This document shows positions 1 to 9,384 of a DNA stretch of 64,000 nt, piece after piece (position 1 is the stretch's first letter; each line of letters begins with the position of its first letter). The position numbers and the translations under genes were made by a program. This stretch comes from Flavobacteriaceae bacterium (GTDB taxonomy: Bacteria; Bacteroidota; Bacteroidia; Flavobacteriales; Flavobacteriaceae). The stretch lies in contig JANQSO010000006.1 in NCBI GenBank assembly GCA_028284005.1, forward strand, positions 179,184-243,183, written 5' to 3'. The notes under the pieces are model-generated. The model did not search any database. It was not told the DNA's origin and saw only the letters and a program-made list of their open reading frames with translations.

Positions 1-1070
1 CCATCTGCATCAAGTACCAAAGGAGATCTTATATCCGAAAATAATTCCTTTAATGCAGAGGTCGTTTCAGCCTTAGTACCTATCCCCATCCCCAACCCAA
101 TAGCAGAGGGTTCAAAATCCGGCTTAATGCTGGAAATGAAGTCATTTTCAGTATCCGTAATCGTCATTGCCTCGGGTAAGGTTGTTTGTAGTATGGTGTA
201 ACCACATTTGGGAACAAAAACAGTTACCAGCCCTGCTCCTGTTCTTAATGCGGCTTTAGCCGAAAGTACTGCAGCTCCCGTTTTTCCATAACTTCCCGCC
301 ACAATTAAAGAGTGCCCGTAGTTCCCTTTGTGGTCGTATTTATTTCGTTGTTTGTAAAACTGCCGAGCTTCCCATTTTCTTATAAGTTGGGCCATTGGGA
401 CTTCAGTTTGTAAAAACTCCTGGTCCAAACCAATATCCAATACTTCGTAATAGGGTACAAATCTTCCCGTTTCCGGAAGGAAAAAAGCCAGTTTTGGAGC
501 TTGAAAAGTAAGGGTGTGATTTGCCATTAAAACAGCCTCGGCATCTTCCAGCGGCTTATTTGCAAATAAGCCACTGGGAATATCAATAGCTAACTTAAAT
601 GCTCTGCTGCTATTCAAGTGTTGAATCAGTTTCTTAACCCACCCGTCCGGACATCGATTCAAACCAATTCCAAAAATCGCATCGATCACTATGTCTTCAG
701 GGTTGATATCCGGGAAATCTGCTTCAGACTTCATTAATCTTGGCCAGTCTTTCGTCACATTTTTAATGCGGTCATAGTTGGTTAGGAAGTCTTTAGACCG
801 TTTGTCACTACAATTCACCACATACACAATTACATTGTAACCGTGTTCAATAAGCAATCTCCCAACAACTAATCCGTCCCCACCATTGTTGCCAATTCCA
901 CAGAAAATATGAACAGAAACAGGTGCTCCTTGTATATGACGGTGCAACCAGTTGAAAATTTGTGACCCTGCCCTTTCCATTAGATCGGCAGAAGAAATAT
1001 TCTGTTTTTGAGTTGTAACAGAGTCAGCTTCGTATAATTGTGCCGAAGAGAATATTTTCATAGAATTCAT
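1..1070 (-). CDS. nnr: Bifunctional NAD(P)H-hydrate epimerase / ADP-dependent dehydratase, 3' part cut by window edge
   Basis: Repairs damaged NADHX/NADPHX: the N-terminal YjeF_N domain epimerises the hydrate and the C-terminal ribokinase-fold domain dehydrates it using ADP. Reading the minus strand from 1070 gives MNSMKIFSSAQLYEADSV, then GNNGGDGLVVGRLL in the epimerase domain (about residues 5-215), then the dehydratase domain with the motif NYGHSLIVAGSYGKTGAAVL. The frame stays open to base 1, ending in the conserved DADG motif, so roughly 150 C-terminal residues lie outside the window. The start may be 1070 or 1061 (MKIFSS); the second looks more like the family. It is divergent from gcvT. 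Identification is confident. Confidence 0.93.
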   Translation of the reverse strand, partial: MNSMKIFSSAQLYEADSVTTQKQNISSADLMERAGSQIFNWLHRHIQGAPVSVHIFCGIGNNGGDGLVVGRLLIEHGYNVIVYVVNCSDKRSKDFLTNYDRIKNVTKDWPRLMKSEADFPDINPEDIVIDAIFGIGLNRCPDGWVKKLIQHLNSSRAFKLAIDIPSGLFANKPLEDAEAVLMANHTLTFQAPKLAFFLPETGRFVPYYEVLDIGLDQEFLQTEVPMAQLIRKWEARQFYKQRNKYDHKGNYGHSLIVAGSYGKTGAAVLSAKAALRTGAGLVTVFVPKCGYTILQTTLPEAMTITDTENDFISSIKPDFEPSAIGLGMGIGTKAETTSALKELFSDIRSPLVLDAD

Positions 1071-1165
1071 TGTTTTGTGCAAGTTACCAAGCTTGTTGAA
1101 AACAATCAAACAATTCTTTCGTTACCTTTTGAAGATTGTAATACATTTGCGAAAAATATTTACCA

Positions 1166-2248
1166 ATGAAAAATACTGCTCTTTCACATATTCACGAAGA
1201 ATTAGGTGCCAAAATGGTTCCTTTTGCCGGTTATAATATGCCCGTATCATATGAGGGCGTTGTTGCCGAACATGAAACCGTACGGAACGGTGTGGGTGTC
1301 TTTGATGTTTCACATATGGGTGAATTTCTTATTACCGGCCCAAACGCACTGGAACTGATCCAAAAAGTAACGAGCAATGATGCTTCAAAATTGGTGGACG
1401 GACAGGCACAATACAGCTGTTTTCCAAACGATACAGGAGGAATTGTTGATGACCTCATTGTCTACCGTTTGGAAGCCGAAAAATGGCTTTTGGTAGTGAA
1501 TGCCTCCAATATAGAAAAAGACTGGAAATGGATCAGTAGCCATAATAGTATGGGTGCGGAAATGCGTGACCTTTCTGAAGATTACTCCTTACTGGCGATC
1601 CAGGGGCCAAAAGCTGTGGAAGCTATGCAGTCCTTAACGAGTGAGGACCTAAGTGAGATCAAATTTTACACTTTTAAGGTTTCAGACTTTGCGGGTGTAG
1701 AACATGTGATCATTAGTGCTACGGGCTATACCGGTAGTGGCGGATTTGAGATCTATTGTAAGAATAGTGAAGTAGAACAAGTGTGGACAAAAGTGATGGA
1801 AGCCGGGGCAGATTATGGAATTAAACCCATAGGGTTGGCTGCACGAGACACTTTACGTTTGGAAATGGGCTATTGCCTCTATGGAAACGATATTGATGAT
1901 ACCACCTCACCTATCGAGGCAGGATTGGGTTGGATCACTAAGTTCACTAAGGATTTTATAAATGCTGAAAACCTTTTGAAGCAAAAGGAGCATGGGCCCG
2001 AAAGAAGATTGATCGCCTTTGAACTGAATGAAAGAGGAATTCCAAGGCAGGGATATGACATTGTTGACGGGAATGGAAAAAAGATTGGTGTTGTTACCAG
2101 CGGAACCATGTCCCCATCACTGGAAAAAGGAATTGGTATGGGTTATGTACCTACAATTTTTAAAGATGTTGGTTCTCAAATTCATATTCAGATAAGAAAA
2201 AAGGCCGTACCTGCTACCATTGTAAAACTTCCATTTTATAAAGGCTAA
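1166..2248 (+). CDS. gcvT: Glycine cleavage system aminomethyltransferase (T protein)
   Basis: Transfers the methylene group from the aminomethyl-lipoyl arm of GcvH to tetrahydrofolate and releases ammonia; cytoplasmic, one-carbon metabolism. The 360-residue length is typical. The N-terminus ([20 protein letters not shown]) and the folate-site segment [15 protein letters not shown] with the conserved Asp pair are diagnostic; the C-terminal barrel has GIPRQGYDI and [25 protein letters not shown] element at 1142-1149 is a plausible -7 box. It heads a co-directional run: the next gene starts 2 nt after the stop. The other glycine cleavage genes are not in the window. Confidence 0.96.
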   Translation: MKNTALSHIHEELGAKMVPFAGYNMPVSYEGVVAEHETVRNGVGVFDVSHMGEFLITGPNALELIQKVTSNDASKLVDGQAQYSCFPNDTGGIVDDLIVYRLEAEKWLLVVNASNIEKDWKWISSHNSMGAEMRDLSEDYSLLAIQGPKAVEAMQSLTSEDLSEIKFYTFKVSDFAGVEHVIISATGYTGSGGFEIYCKNSEVEQVWTKVMEAGADYGIKPIGLAARDTLRLEMGYCLYGNDIDDTTSPIEAGLGWITKFTKDFINAENLLKQKEHGPERRLIAFELNERGIPRQGYDIVDGNGKKIGVVTSGTMSPSLEKGIGMGYVPTIFKDVGSQIHIQIRKKAVPATIVKLPFYKG

Positions 2249-2250
2249 TT

Positions 2251-3093
2251 TTGAACAGAATTCTCATACTTGGTGCCAGCGGTTTTATTGGCAATACATT
2301 GTATAAAGAGCTTCTTCCTTACTTTGATGTCTACGGAACTTACGCCTCGGACAATAGTACATTAAAGGACAATCAGGTGTTGTTCCAATTCAATGTGGAA
2401 AAGGACGATATTTTTGATGTATTGGAAAAAGTTCGCCCCAACTTTATTATCTCTTCCCTACGAGGAAGTTATAAAGCACAATTAAAAATGCACCGGCAAT
2501 TGGCAAATTATGTTCTGACCAATAAAGATTCCAAACTGCTCTTCTTGTCAACAGTAAATGTTTTTGATGGAAAATTTGAATTTCCATCGTATGAGAATGA
2601 CAATACCATATCTGAAAGTGACTACGGAAAGTATAAGATCTCCGTGGAAAAAATATTGAAGGAGCTTCCGTTAAAGAAATACGCGATTTTACGTTTACCA
2701 ATGGTTTTGGGTGTTAATTCCCCAAGGGTCCTTCAACTAAAACAAGCTATAAAGCATAAGGCAGCTTTTGAGGTATACCCAAATTTAATTATCAGTCTAA
2801 CAACAGCAAATAAAGTGGCTCAGCAGGTGCACTATATCATAAATAAAAACCTGGGAGGTATCTTCCATTTAGCGAGTAAGGACATGATACACCATGAGGA
2901 CCTGTTTAGAGAGCTTACTACTAAACTAAGTGATGAAATGCCTATATTTAAAAGGGTTTTTAGCAGAAATGAAGAAAGTTACCTTGCAATTCTACCTAAA
3001 AAGAACAAGTTGCCGAAAACGTATAGGATCACCGTAGCAGAGGTACTGGAAGAAAGTACACTCAAAGAAGAAATTAGCACATTAAAAAACTAA
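2251..3093 (+). CDS. NAD(P)-dependent SDR / RmlD-like sugar nucleotide reductase family protein
   Basis: An extended short-chain dehydrogenase of 280 residues, resembling the dTDP-4-dehydrorhamnose reductase (RmlD) group. It begins with the Rossmann motif GASGFIGNTLY (GxxGxxG) and has a YxxxK active-site pair in SDYGKYKISVEKIL after the STVNVFDG strand. The start codon is TTG at 2251, chosen because the nucleotide-binding strand begins at residue 3 and no ATG precedes it. It lies 2 nt after gcvT and 12 nt before the pterin dehydratase gene, so it is probably cotranscribed. The substrate cannot be deduced; there are no rhamnose or nucleotide-sugar genes next to it. Confidence 0.75.
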   Translation: MNRILILGASGFIGNTLYKELLPYFDVYGTYASDNSTLKDNQVLFQFNVEKDDIFDVLEKVRPNFIISSLRGSYKAQLKMHRQLANYVLTNKDSKLLFLSTVNVFDGKFEFPSYENDNTISESDYGKYKISVEKILKELPLKKYAILRLPMVLGVNSPRVLQLKQAIKHKAAFEVYPNLIISLTTANKVAQQVHYIINKNLGGIFHLASKDMIHHEDLFRELTTKLSDEMPIFKRVFSRNEESYLAILPKKNKLPKTYRITVAEVLEESTLKEEISTLKN

Positions 3094-3105
3094 ATTTTAC
3101 CGACT

Positions 3106-3387
3106 ATGAAAGCACTTACCAAACAAGAAATAAAAGACAGATTAGTAGATTTTCAAGATTGGGAATACCACGAAAATGCAATACATACTTCCATAGAATT
3201 CAGAGATTTTAAAGATGCTTTTTCAGTGATGACCCGCATTGCTTTTGAAGCAGAAAAAATGAATCATCACCCGGATTGGTCCAATGTATACAATTCGCTA
3301 AGTATAAGCCTTTCTACTCATGATGCCGGTGGTGTAACCGAAAAGGATTTCGAGTTGGCAGCCATTATTGACAGCCTGGTAAGCTAG
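3106..3387 (+). CDS. phhB: 4a-hydroxytetrahydrobiopterin dehydratase (pterin carbinolamine dehydratase)
   Basis: Dehydrates 4a-hydroxytetrahydropterin to the quinonoid dihydropterin, recycling the pterin cofactor of aromatic amino acid hydroxylases. The 93-residue protein shows the family signature EKMNHHPDWSNVYNSL, with the paired His, Pro and Trp of the active site, followed by THDAGGVTEKDFELAAIID. Length and motif match the single-domain PCD family. It follows the SDR gene by 12 nt. No aromatic amino acid hydroxylase is in the window, so the physiological partner is elsewhere or the role is a moonlighting one. Confidence 0.9.
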   Translation: MKALTKQEIKDRLVDFQDWEYHENAIHTSIEFRDFKDAFSVMTRIAFEAEKMNHHPDWSNVYNSLSISLSTHDAGGVTEKDFELAAIIDSLVS

Positions 3388-3390
3388 ACT

Positions 3391-3419
3391 TTGTCGTCTG
3401 CTCTATTTTTATATTTTTG
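3391..3419 (+). promoter_or_regulatory. Bacteroidetes-type promoter of yebC
   Basis: TTG at 3391-3393, an 18-nt spacer, then TATTTTTG at 3412-3419, matching the TTG-N17-20-TAnnTTTG consensus for Bacteroidetes sigma-A. Transcription would start near 3424, giving a leader of about 14 nt before the yebC ATG at 3438. This suggests yebC is transcribed independently of the gcvT run. Confidence 0.75.
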
Positions 3420-3437
3420 TAACAAATTTTAATACCT

Positions 3438-4160
3438 ATGGGAAGAGCGTTTGAATTTCGCAAAGCACGTAAAATGAAGAGATGGTCTGCTATGTCCAAA
3501 GCCTTTACGCGTATTGGTAAAGATATAGTGATGGCGGTAAAAGAAGGCGGCCCGGATCCCGATTCCAATTCCCGATTACGCGCGGTAATACAAAATGCGA
3601 AAGCAGTGAACATGCCTAAAGAAAATGTTGAGAGGGCTATAAAACGGGCTACAGATAAAAGCTTAGGTGATTTCAAAGAAGTTCTGTTTGAAGGCTATGC
3701 ACAACACGGCATTGCTGTTCTTATAGAAACAGCAACTGATAATAATACACGTACCGTTGCTAATGTTCGCTCCTATTTCAATAAATGCGATGGTAATTTA
3801 GGTACTTCAGGCTCTGTAGTTTTTATGTTCGACCATACCTGTAATTTCCGGATCAATGGTGAAGGACTGGATCTTGAAGAACTGGAACTGGAACTTATTG
3901 ACCACGGAGTGGAAGAGATATTTGAAGATGATGACGGAGTACTTATCTATGCTCCCTTTGAAAGTTTTGGCGCAATACAATCCTATTTGGAAGGCAATAC
4001 TATAGAAATTCTCTCTTCAGGGTTTGAACGTATTCCACAAGTTACCAAAAAGCTATCCCCGGAAGAAGCCGCCGATGTTGAAAAACTACTTGAAAAATTG
4101 GAGGAAGATGATGATGTACAGAATGTATATCACACTATGGAAGAAACTTCAGCAGAATAA
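3438..4160 (+). CDS. yebC: YebC/PmpR family DNA-binding / translation factor
   Basis: A member of the TACO1/YebC family, described as DNA-binding regulators and, for some members, as translation activators. The 240-residue protein has the typical start MGRAFEFRKARKMKRWSAMSK, followed by RIGKDIVMAVKEGGPDPDSN and the segment NMPKENVERAIKRA. The C-terminal acidic region (EEDDDVQNVYHTME) is also normal for the family. It has its own TTG/TAnnTTTG promoter just upstream. The stop lies 3 nt from the stop of the convergent acyltransferase gene with no terminator between them. Confidence 0.93.
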   Translation: MGRAFEFRKARKMKRWSAMSKAFTRIGKDIVMAVKEGGPDPDSNSRLRAVIQNAKAVNMPKENVERAIKRATDKSLGDFKEVLFEGYAQHGIAVLIETATDNNTRTVANVRSYFNKCDGNLGTSGSVVFMFDHTCNFRINGEGLDLEELELELIDHGVEEIFEDDDGVLIYAPFESFGAIQSYLEGNTIEILSSGFERIPQVTKKLSPEEAADVEKLLEKLEEDDDVQNVYHTMEETSAE

Positions 4161-4163
4161 GGT

Positions 4164-4700
4164 TTAAGTATACTCAGGCCTCTTCCCTACTACTCCTTCA
4201 TAAAATGAATGAAGCTTTACTGTATCTTCTTCGATGTTACCTGTAATATAAAAAGGCGCATTGACAATAACTGTCTTGGTTTTATAATCAAAAGATACCG
4301 GAATGATGGGAACATTCGCTGCCTTAGCTATATAATAGTACCCTGTTTTCCATGCATCGACTTTTTTACGGGTCCCTTCAGGAGCTAAAGCCAACCGGAA
4401 CTCTTCCTTTTCATTAAAAACCGATGCAATGGCTTCCACTTTATTTTGCCCTGCGGTCCTGTCCAACGGTGCTCCGCCCATCCACCTGAAATACCAACCG
4501 AACGGCCACCGAAATAGCTCTTTTTTGGCAACAAAATTTATTTCTGCCTTAAGTATTCTTCGGGCGAGGGCCCCAACATAAAAATCATGCCAGCTTGTAT
4601 GAGGCACAACTATAACTACGGCTTTTTTTATAGAAGGGTCGAAAGAGCCTTTGATCTTCCAGCCCAATAACTTGTAAAAAATAAATTTTGTAAAGCCCAT
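4164..4700 (-). CDS. PlsC-type 1-acyl-glycerol-3-phosphate acyltransferase family protein
   Basis: Likely transfers an acyl group to a lysophospholipid or related lipid at the inner membrane. The catalytic HxxxxD motif is HTSWHDFYVG (residues 34-39), and the glycerophosphate-binding motif is APEGTRKKVDAW. At 178 residues it is a short, single-domain member. It starts 18 nt downstream of the kdsB-kdnB fusion gene on the same strand, so it is probably the last gene of that operon. An envelope-lipid role is consistent with that neighbour, but the acceptor is not known. Confidence 0.82.
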   Translation of the reverse strand: MGFTKFIFYKLLGWKIKGSFDPSIKKAVVIVVPHTSWHDFYVGALARRILKAEINFVAKKELFRWPFGWYFRWMGGAPLDRTAGQNKVEAIASVFNEKEEFRLALAPEGTRKKVDAWKTGYYYIAKAANVPIIPVSFDYKTKTVIVNAPFYITGNIEEDTVKLHSFYEGVVGKRPEYT

Positions 4701-4718
4701 AGCTTTGTAATGCGTACA

Positions 4719-6548
4719 TTACATTTTTAAGTAAAGTCCTTTCAACTTATCACGGGTCATAATAGTATCCCAATTATCTCCCAAAGCGTTTTCCCAAAGC
4801 GGAACCAGACTCAAAGCAATATCGATCATTGTATTCATTTGGTGGTCCGTAAGATTGGAACACAGGTTCTTTGGGATTTCCACCCCATGGATCTCGATCA
4901 TTTTTTTAAATAAGGCAACATCATCCGGGTAAAATTCTTCCAGATGGTCAAAAACAATACAGTTTCCTATCCCATGCTTGGTTCCTAGTACATACGAAAG
5001 GCCATAGCTCATGGCGTGCGCAACTCCAACTTGCGAATAGGCAATACTCATTCCTCCATGCCATGATGCCATCATTAATTTGGCTCTGGACTCTGAATCT
5101 TCCAGTGAGTTGTCAAGGAAAATTTCCTTACACAGGTCATATGCTTTCTCACCATAACTTTGGCTAAATGCATTTAAGAATGTTCCGTTTAAGGATTCCA
5201 CACAATGTATAAAACAATCCATTCCGGTAAAAAACCATTGATTCTTGGGAACTCCAATTGTTAAGTCCGGGTCGAGTATTACCTGGTCAAAAGGAGTGTA
5301 ATCACTGTTAATACCTAATTTCTTTACAGGACCTGTAAGTACTGTTGTTCTGGAAACCTCGGCTCCGGTACCTGAAATTGTCGGTACTCCAACATGGTAT
5401 ACTGCTTTGTTCTTTACAAGGTCCCATCCCTGATAGTCGGCAGCACTTCCCTTATTGGACAACATGATGGACACGGCTTTCGAAAGGTCCAGTATACTTC
5501 CACCTCCAATTCCAATTATACCAGATGGCCGGTATGTGAATTCGGTTTTTATATCTTTTACTATTTCATCTACCTGGATCGTTTTGGGTTCTTCTTCGGC
5601 AGAAACAAATAATACCTTGTCATTAAACCGGGGGTTAATTCTGTTTATAAGTTCTTCATTGTCCTTAAAGACGTCGTCCACTAAAAAGATAAAAGGTGCT
5701 TTATCTTTACGCTGTGGGGCTAAAATGGAACCCAATTGATCAAAACTACCCTGCCCGAATACTACCTTGGGTACCATTGGGAAGTTTCTGTATTTATTAT
5801 TAACGGTCTCTTTACTGTCTTCTTTCAATACTTTATTTGCTCTTATTAAATCCTCCGGAGTATCTATTTCTATTCCTTGTGTATTCGAAATTGCCATTTT
5901 TATATTTTTGCCATATTCCAGGTAACGAATGCATTCTATCTTTTCGGCGGCTTCCATAGAGCGCATTGGTAGTCTGTAAAAATCCATTAGTGCATCTTTT
6001 CTAAACGCATAGATGCCTTTATGCTTATAATATTGCACCGCAGCATTCTTATCCCGGGGATACGGTATGGGAGAACGGGAGAAGTATAAAGCAAAACTAT
6101 CTTTGTCTACGGTAACCTTAACGCAGTTGGGGTCGCTTATCTCCTTCCAATCCTGGATCTCTGTCATTAAAGATGCCAGGTCGATCTTATCGGCGTCTGG
6201 GCCGTCAAAAACACTTAAGACCTGTTCCAACCCTTTCTTACTGGTAAAAGGTTCATCTCCCTGAACGTTTACCACAATATCTACATCCATATTTTCAACG
6301 GCTTCCGCAATACGGTCGCTCCCACAATCATGTTCCTTTATACTCATGATCGCTTTACCGCCATTGAGCTCTATTTCTTTAAATATGATCTCACTGTCAG
6401 TGACCACATAGACCTCATCAAAAAGATTTGTTTCTTTGGTAGCCTCATATGTACGTACAATGACAGGTTTACCACCAAGGTCCTGCATTAGTTTTCCCGG
6501 AAAACGTGAAGCGCCATATCGCGCCGGAATCATTGCTATTATTTTCAA
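4719..6548 (-). CDS. Fusion: CMP-Kdo synthetase (KdsB) + KdnB-like iron-containing alcohol dehydrogenase
   Basis: One 609-residue reading frame holds two complete enzymes. Residues 1-245 are KdsB (3-deoxy-manno-octulosonate cytidylyltransferase): [22 protein letters not shown] at 93-100, [10 protein letters not shown], and EIDTPEDL near 227. Residues 241-258 form a polar linker. Residues 258-609 are a group III Fe-dependent alcohol dehydrogenase with the NAD site GGGS at 348-351, PTISGTGAE, and metal ligands D444, H448, H511 and H525 all present. This half resembles KdnB, which in Shewanella oxidises C8 of Kdo before the aminotransferase KdnA makes 8-amino-Kdo; KdsB then activates it with CTP. 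The fusion would join oxidation and activation. No kdnA-like gene is in the window. KdsB is certain; the KdnB assignment is likely but rests on recalled similarity. Confidence 0.87.
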   Translation of the reverse strand: MKIIAMIPARYGASRFPGKLMQDLGGKPVIVRTYEATKETNLFDEVYVVTDSEIIFKEIELNGGKAIMSIKEHDCGSDRIAEAVENMDVDIVVNVQGDEPFTSKKGLEQVLSVFDGPDADKIDLASLMTEIQDWKEISDPNCVKVTVDKDSFALYFSRSPIPYPRDKNAAVQYYKHKGIYAFRKDALMDFYRLPMRSMEAAEKIECIRYLEYGKNIKMAISNTQGIEIDTPEDLIRANKVLKEDSKETVNNKYRNFPMVPKVVFGQGSFDQLGSILAPQRKDKAPFIFLVDDVFKDNEELINRINPRFNDKVLFVSAEEEPKTIQVDEIVKDIKTEFTYRPSGIIGIGGGSILDLSKAVSIMLSNKGSAADYQGWDLVKNKAVYHVGVPTISGTGAEVSRTTVLTGPVKKLGINSDYTPFDQVILDPDLTIGVPKNQWFFTGMDCFIHCVESLNGTFLNAFSQSYGEKAYDLCKEIFLDNSLEDSESRAKLMMASWHGGMSIAYSQVGVAHAMSYGLSYVLGTKHGIGNCIVFDHLEEFYPDDVALFKKMIEIHGVEIPKNLCSNLTDHQMNTMIDIALSLVPLWENALGDNWDTIMTRDKLKGLYLKM

Positions 6549-6588
6549 ACTGAAATGATTTATTATCTAGGTTCCAAAAATAAGAAGA

Positions 6589-7167
6589 TTATGTAGTTGT
6601 CTTGTCCTTTTTTCGAAGCTTTTTATAAAACTTATAAATTCCAAAAAAAATTAACAATACAAATATAAATGCAATTATAGGAATAAAAATAGAAGTAATG
6701 GCCATGACTGTCGATGTACCTGTTTCCACGGTTGTCACTATAGGATTAGCAACACCTCCTGTTGTAGTGGACGATCCAAGCCGCAACATCGAAGCATTAC
6801 CTTTAATGGCGGTTGCGGTTCCTCCTCCTGCAATAATAGCCAACGCCCAGGTAATAATAGGATTAAGATCTGCCATAGTAGCAACCATAACGGCAGTTCC
6901 CGCAATAGCAGCCAGAGGAACAGCAATTGTATCCAGAGCATTGTCCAGCCAGGGAATATAATACCCGAAGATCTCGATAAGAGTTGCTATGGTTAGTGTA
7001 ATAATGGCTGTTAAACTGCCTATCCATTGCCAACTTTCGTTTAATGGGATTACTTCATAATGCCCTGCAAGGCTTAAGACCAATAATGGAAGAAAAACAC
7101 GAAAACCCACAGCGGCAGCCAAACCAATACCTAAAAAAATACTGATGATAATCTCCATGGAATCCAT
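6589..7167 (-). CDS. DUF4126 family membrane protein
   Basis: A 192-residue integral membrane protein with five or six hydrophobic segments and the DUF4126 features GLAAAVGFRVFLPLLVLSL near the N-terminus, DNALDTIAVPLAAIAGT, and the Gly/Thr-rich loop GGGTATAIKGNASMLRLGSS. The C-terminus is a basic tail (KFYKKLRKKDK), probably cytoplasmic. It starts 2 nt after the helicase gene stop and ends 40 nt before the kdsB-kdnB start, so it sits inside that operon. No biochemical function is established for the family. Confidence 0.8.
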   Translation of the reverse strand: MDSMEIIISIFLGIGLAAAVGFRVFLPLLVLSLAGHYEVIPLNESWQWIGSLTAIITLTIATLIEIFGYYIPWLDNALDTIAVPLAAIAGTAVMVATMADLNPIITWALAIIAGGGTATAIKGNASMLRLGSSTTTGGVANPIVTTVETGTSTVMAITSIFIPIIAFIFVLLIFFGIYKFYKKLRKKDKTTT

Positions 7168-7169
7168 AG

Positions 7170-8597
7170 TTACGAATCTACAAAAAACTCATCTTTAAAT
7201 CCAATCAAGTAGAGTTTTTCTTTGGCTCGCGTTACAGCCGTATACAACCATCTAAGGTATTCTTTGTCAATTCCATTAGGCAGGTAAGGCTGTTCGACAA
7301 AGACTGTGTTCCATTGCCCTCCCTGTGATTTATGGCAGGTGATAGCATAAGAGAATTTAACCTGTAACGCGTTAAAGTATTTATTGTTCTTTACAGAAAG
7401 AAAACGTTTGTAATTTGACTTTTCCGTTGCATAGTCCTGCATTATTTCCTGATACAATTTATTGGAATCTTCATAAGACAGTGAAGGTGTTTCGGAAGTA
7501 AGTGTGTCTAAAATCAAGACTGTTTCGAAAGGTTGCATTCCCGGATAATCGACCATTCGAATTTTTACTTCAGCAAAACGAAAACCATATAGATCCTTAA
7601 AGCTAAAGATCTCCAATACCTCAATAATATCGCCATTAGCAATAAATCCGGCTTCGGTATGTGGTTTTACCCAAAAATAATTGTTCTTTACCACCATTAA
7701 ATAGTCGCCTGTTGACAGTTCTTCTTCTTGAAAAAGTATGCGGTTCCTTATATTCTGGTTGTATAAATTCGCACGTTTATTGGAACGAACAATGATCACG
7801 GTATCTTCATTGCCCAGGGTAGAATAGCTATCATTGATAGCGTCCATAAGCTCCTGACCATCCAACGGGCGAATAACTTCCGGAAACGGACTTTCAGAGA
7901 ATCTAAACACCTCAAAAAGGCCATCTTCAATACGGTTGCGTATTTTCGTAGCATTAACAAGTATACCGCTATCCTTTTGTTGCCTGACCACTTCGTCCAT
8001 TTCCAGCTCGATAACCTCCTTGTTGTAATAATTTTCCAAAGTATGCTTATCCAGTGCGGGGCTAATGGATAATTTTACCGGGGGTAATTGTGCCGTATCT
8101 CCTATTAAGAGTAATTTACAATTATGGCCGCTATATACATACTGCATCAGGTCATCAAGTAAGGACCCGTTTTCAAATAATTTTGATTCCTGGTTAATAT
8201 CAGGGATCATGGAAGCTTCATCTACGATAAAAATAACATTTCTGTGTTTGTTCTTTTGTAGTGTGAAAGAAACCCCTCCTCCCTTTTGGCTCTTTGGATA
8301 ATATATTTTTTTATGGATGGTAAACGCTTCTTTGTTGGAATAGTTGCTGATCACTTTTGCTGCTCTTCCGGTAGGTGCCAGCAATACTGCAGATTTTTTT
8401 GCCTTCCACAGGTTTTTGACCAGAGTACCTATTATGGTTGTTTTCCCGGTACCTGCATATCCTTTCAGTAAAAATACTTCCTTGTTATTGCCACTCAATG
8501 CAAAGTTTGCCAACAATTGCAGGACAATATCTTGCTTTGGAGTAGTTGTATGCGGAAAATCACTTTTTAAAAGACTGTAAAATTGAGGTACGTCCAT
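7170..8597 (-). CDS. RecD/Dda-like superfamily 1 DNA helicase (AAA ATPase)
   Basis: A 475-residue SF1B-type helicase. Motif I is LKGYAGTGKTTIIGTL (about residues 43-58), motif II is FIVDEASMIPD, motif III is LLIGDTAQLPPV, motif V is ITCHKSQGGQWNTVFVEQP and motif VI is LYTAVTRAKEKLYLIGF. It lacks the long N-terminal region of RecD2 and matches the short stand-alone RecD/Dda-like helicases common in Bacteroidetes, expected to unwind 5'-3'. It is first in a minus-strand operon with DUF4126, kdsB-kdnB and the acyltransferase. The functional link between a helicase and envelope sugar genes is not evident. Confidence 0.87.
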   Translation of the reverse strand: MDVPQFYSLLKSDFPHTTTPKQDIVLQLLANFALSGNNKEVFLLKGYAGTGKTTIIGTLVKNLWKAKKSAVLLAPTGRAAKVISNYSNKEAFTIHKKIYYPKSQKGGGVSFTLQKNKHRNVIFIVDEASMIPDINQESKLFENGSLLDDLMQYVYSGHNCKLLLIGDTAQLPPVKLSISPALDKHTLENYYNKEVIELEMDEVVRQQKDSGILVNATKIRNRIEDGLFEVFRFSESPFPEVIRPLDGQELMDAINDSYSTLGNEDTVIIVRSNKRANLYNQNIRNRILFQEEELSTGDYLMVVKNNYFWVKPHTEAGFIANGDIIEVLEIFSFKDLYGFRFAEVKIRMVDYPGMQPFETVLILDTLTSETPSLSYEDSNKLYQEIMQDYATEKSNYKRFLSVKNNKYFNALQVKFSYAITCHKSQGGQWNTVFVEQPYLPNGIDKEYLRWLYTAVTRAKEKLYLIGFKDEFFVDS

Positions 8598-8724
8598 GAA
8601 ATCATTACTAATCTACGAGGGTTTAAAGATAGCTATGATTTTTTCGGAATATACTTTAACGAACAAAAAAAAATTGTAGATTTGCGATAGACCATTTGTA
8701 CAACTTATTTAAACCTTCAAAATA

Positions 8725-9384
8725 ATGAAACTTGTTATACAGCTACTTCTTTGGATTGTTATCATTTTCTTAGGATACCAACTCTACAATTCTATTAGCG
8801 GACCTATTGAATTTAACAAAGTTAAAGAAGCGCGTTACACTAAAGTAATCAAGAATTTAAAAGACATCAAAAATGCAGAGTTAGCATTTCAGGAAATTAC
8901 AGGTAGTTTTACAGGAAATTTCGACAGCTTAGTTCGTTTTTTAGATACTGCCCAATTTGCTATTGTACAAAGACGTGATACAAGTTATGCAGATGTTGCT
9001 AAAAATAAGGCATTTGGTCTTGATGAAGGTTATTATATAGAAGAAACATTATTAGATACATTAGGCTTTACTCCTGTAAGAGATTCTCTTTTTGCCGGAT
9101 CGGACCGCTACAAAACAATGATGAAAATACCGGTAGAAGATGTAGATGCAGAATTTGAACTGAAAGCCGGTAAACTTGAAAAAGGTGGTGCCGTATATTC
9201 TGTTTTTCTGGCACGAGTAGCTAAAGATGTGCTTTTGGCAGATCTTGATAAAGGCCTGTTGGCTCAAGAAAAACAGGTGGTCTCTGTTGATGGTGTAAAT
9301 GGCCCTTACATTAGTGTAGGTTCTATGGACGAGGTGAATACAAGCGGAAACTGGCCAAAAATTTATGACTCTAAAGAGCAATAA
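8725..9384 (+). CDS. Hypothetical membrane-anchored protein with N-terminal helix
   Basis: Function not recognised. The 219-residue protein has a single N-terminal hydrophobic helix (about residues 4-22), then a helical segment NLKDIKNAELAFQEITGSFTGNFDSLVRFLD, and a mixed C-terminal domain. The N-terminal arrangement resembles a pseudopilin-like protein or a periplasmic domain held by a signal anchor, but no cleavage motif is clear. A TAGATTTG element at 8677-8684 may be its -7 box. Its last 20 nt overlap the DUF3822 gene, implying translational coupling. Confidence 0.75.
   Translation: MKLVIQLLLWIVIIFLGYQLYNSISGPIEFNKVKEARYTKVIKNLKDIKNAELAFQEITGSFTGNFDSLVRFLDTAQFAIVQRRDTSYADVAKNKAFGLDEGYYIEETLLDTLGFTPVRDSLFAGSDRYKTMMKIPVEDVDAEFELKAGKLEKGGAVYSVFLARVAKDVLLADLDKGLLAQEKQVVSVDGVNGPYISVGSMDEVNTSGNWPKIYDSKEQ

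Noticed and set aside
1081..1165. Glycine riboswitch before gcvT
   Set aside because: The gap is only 95 nt, AT-rich, with no tandem aptamer features.
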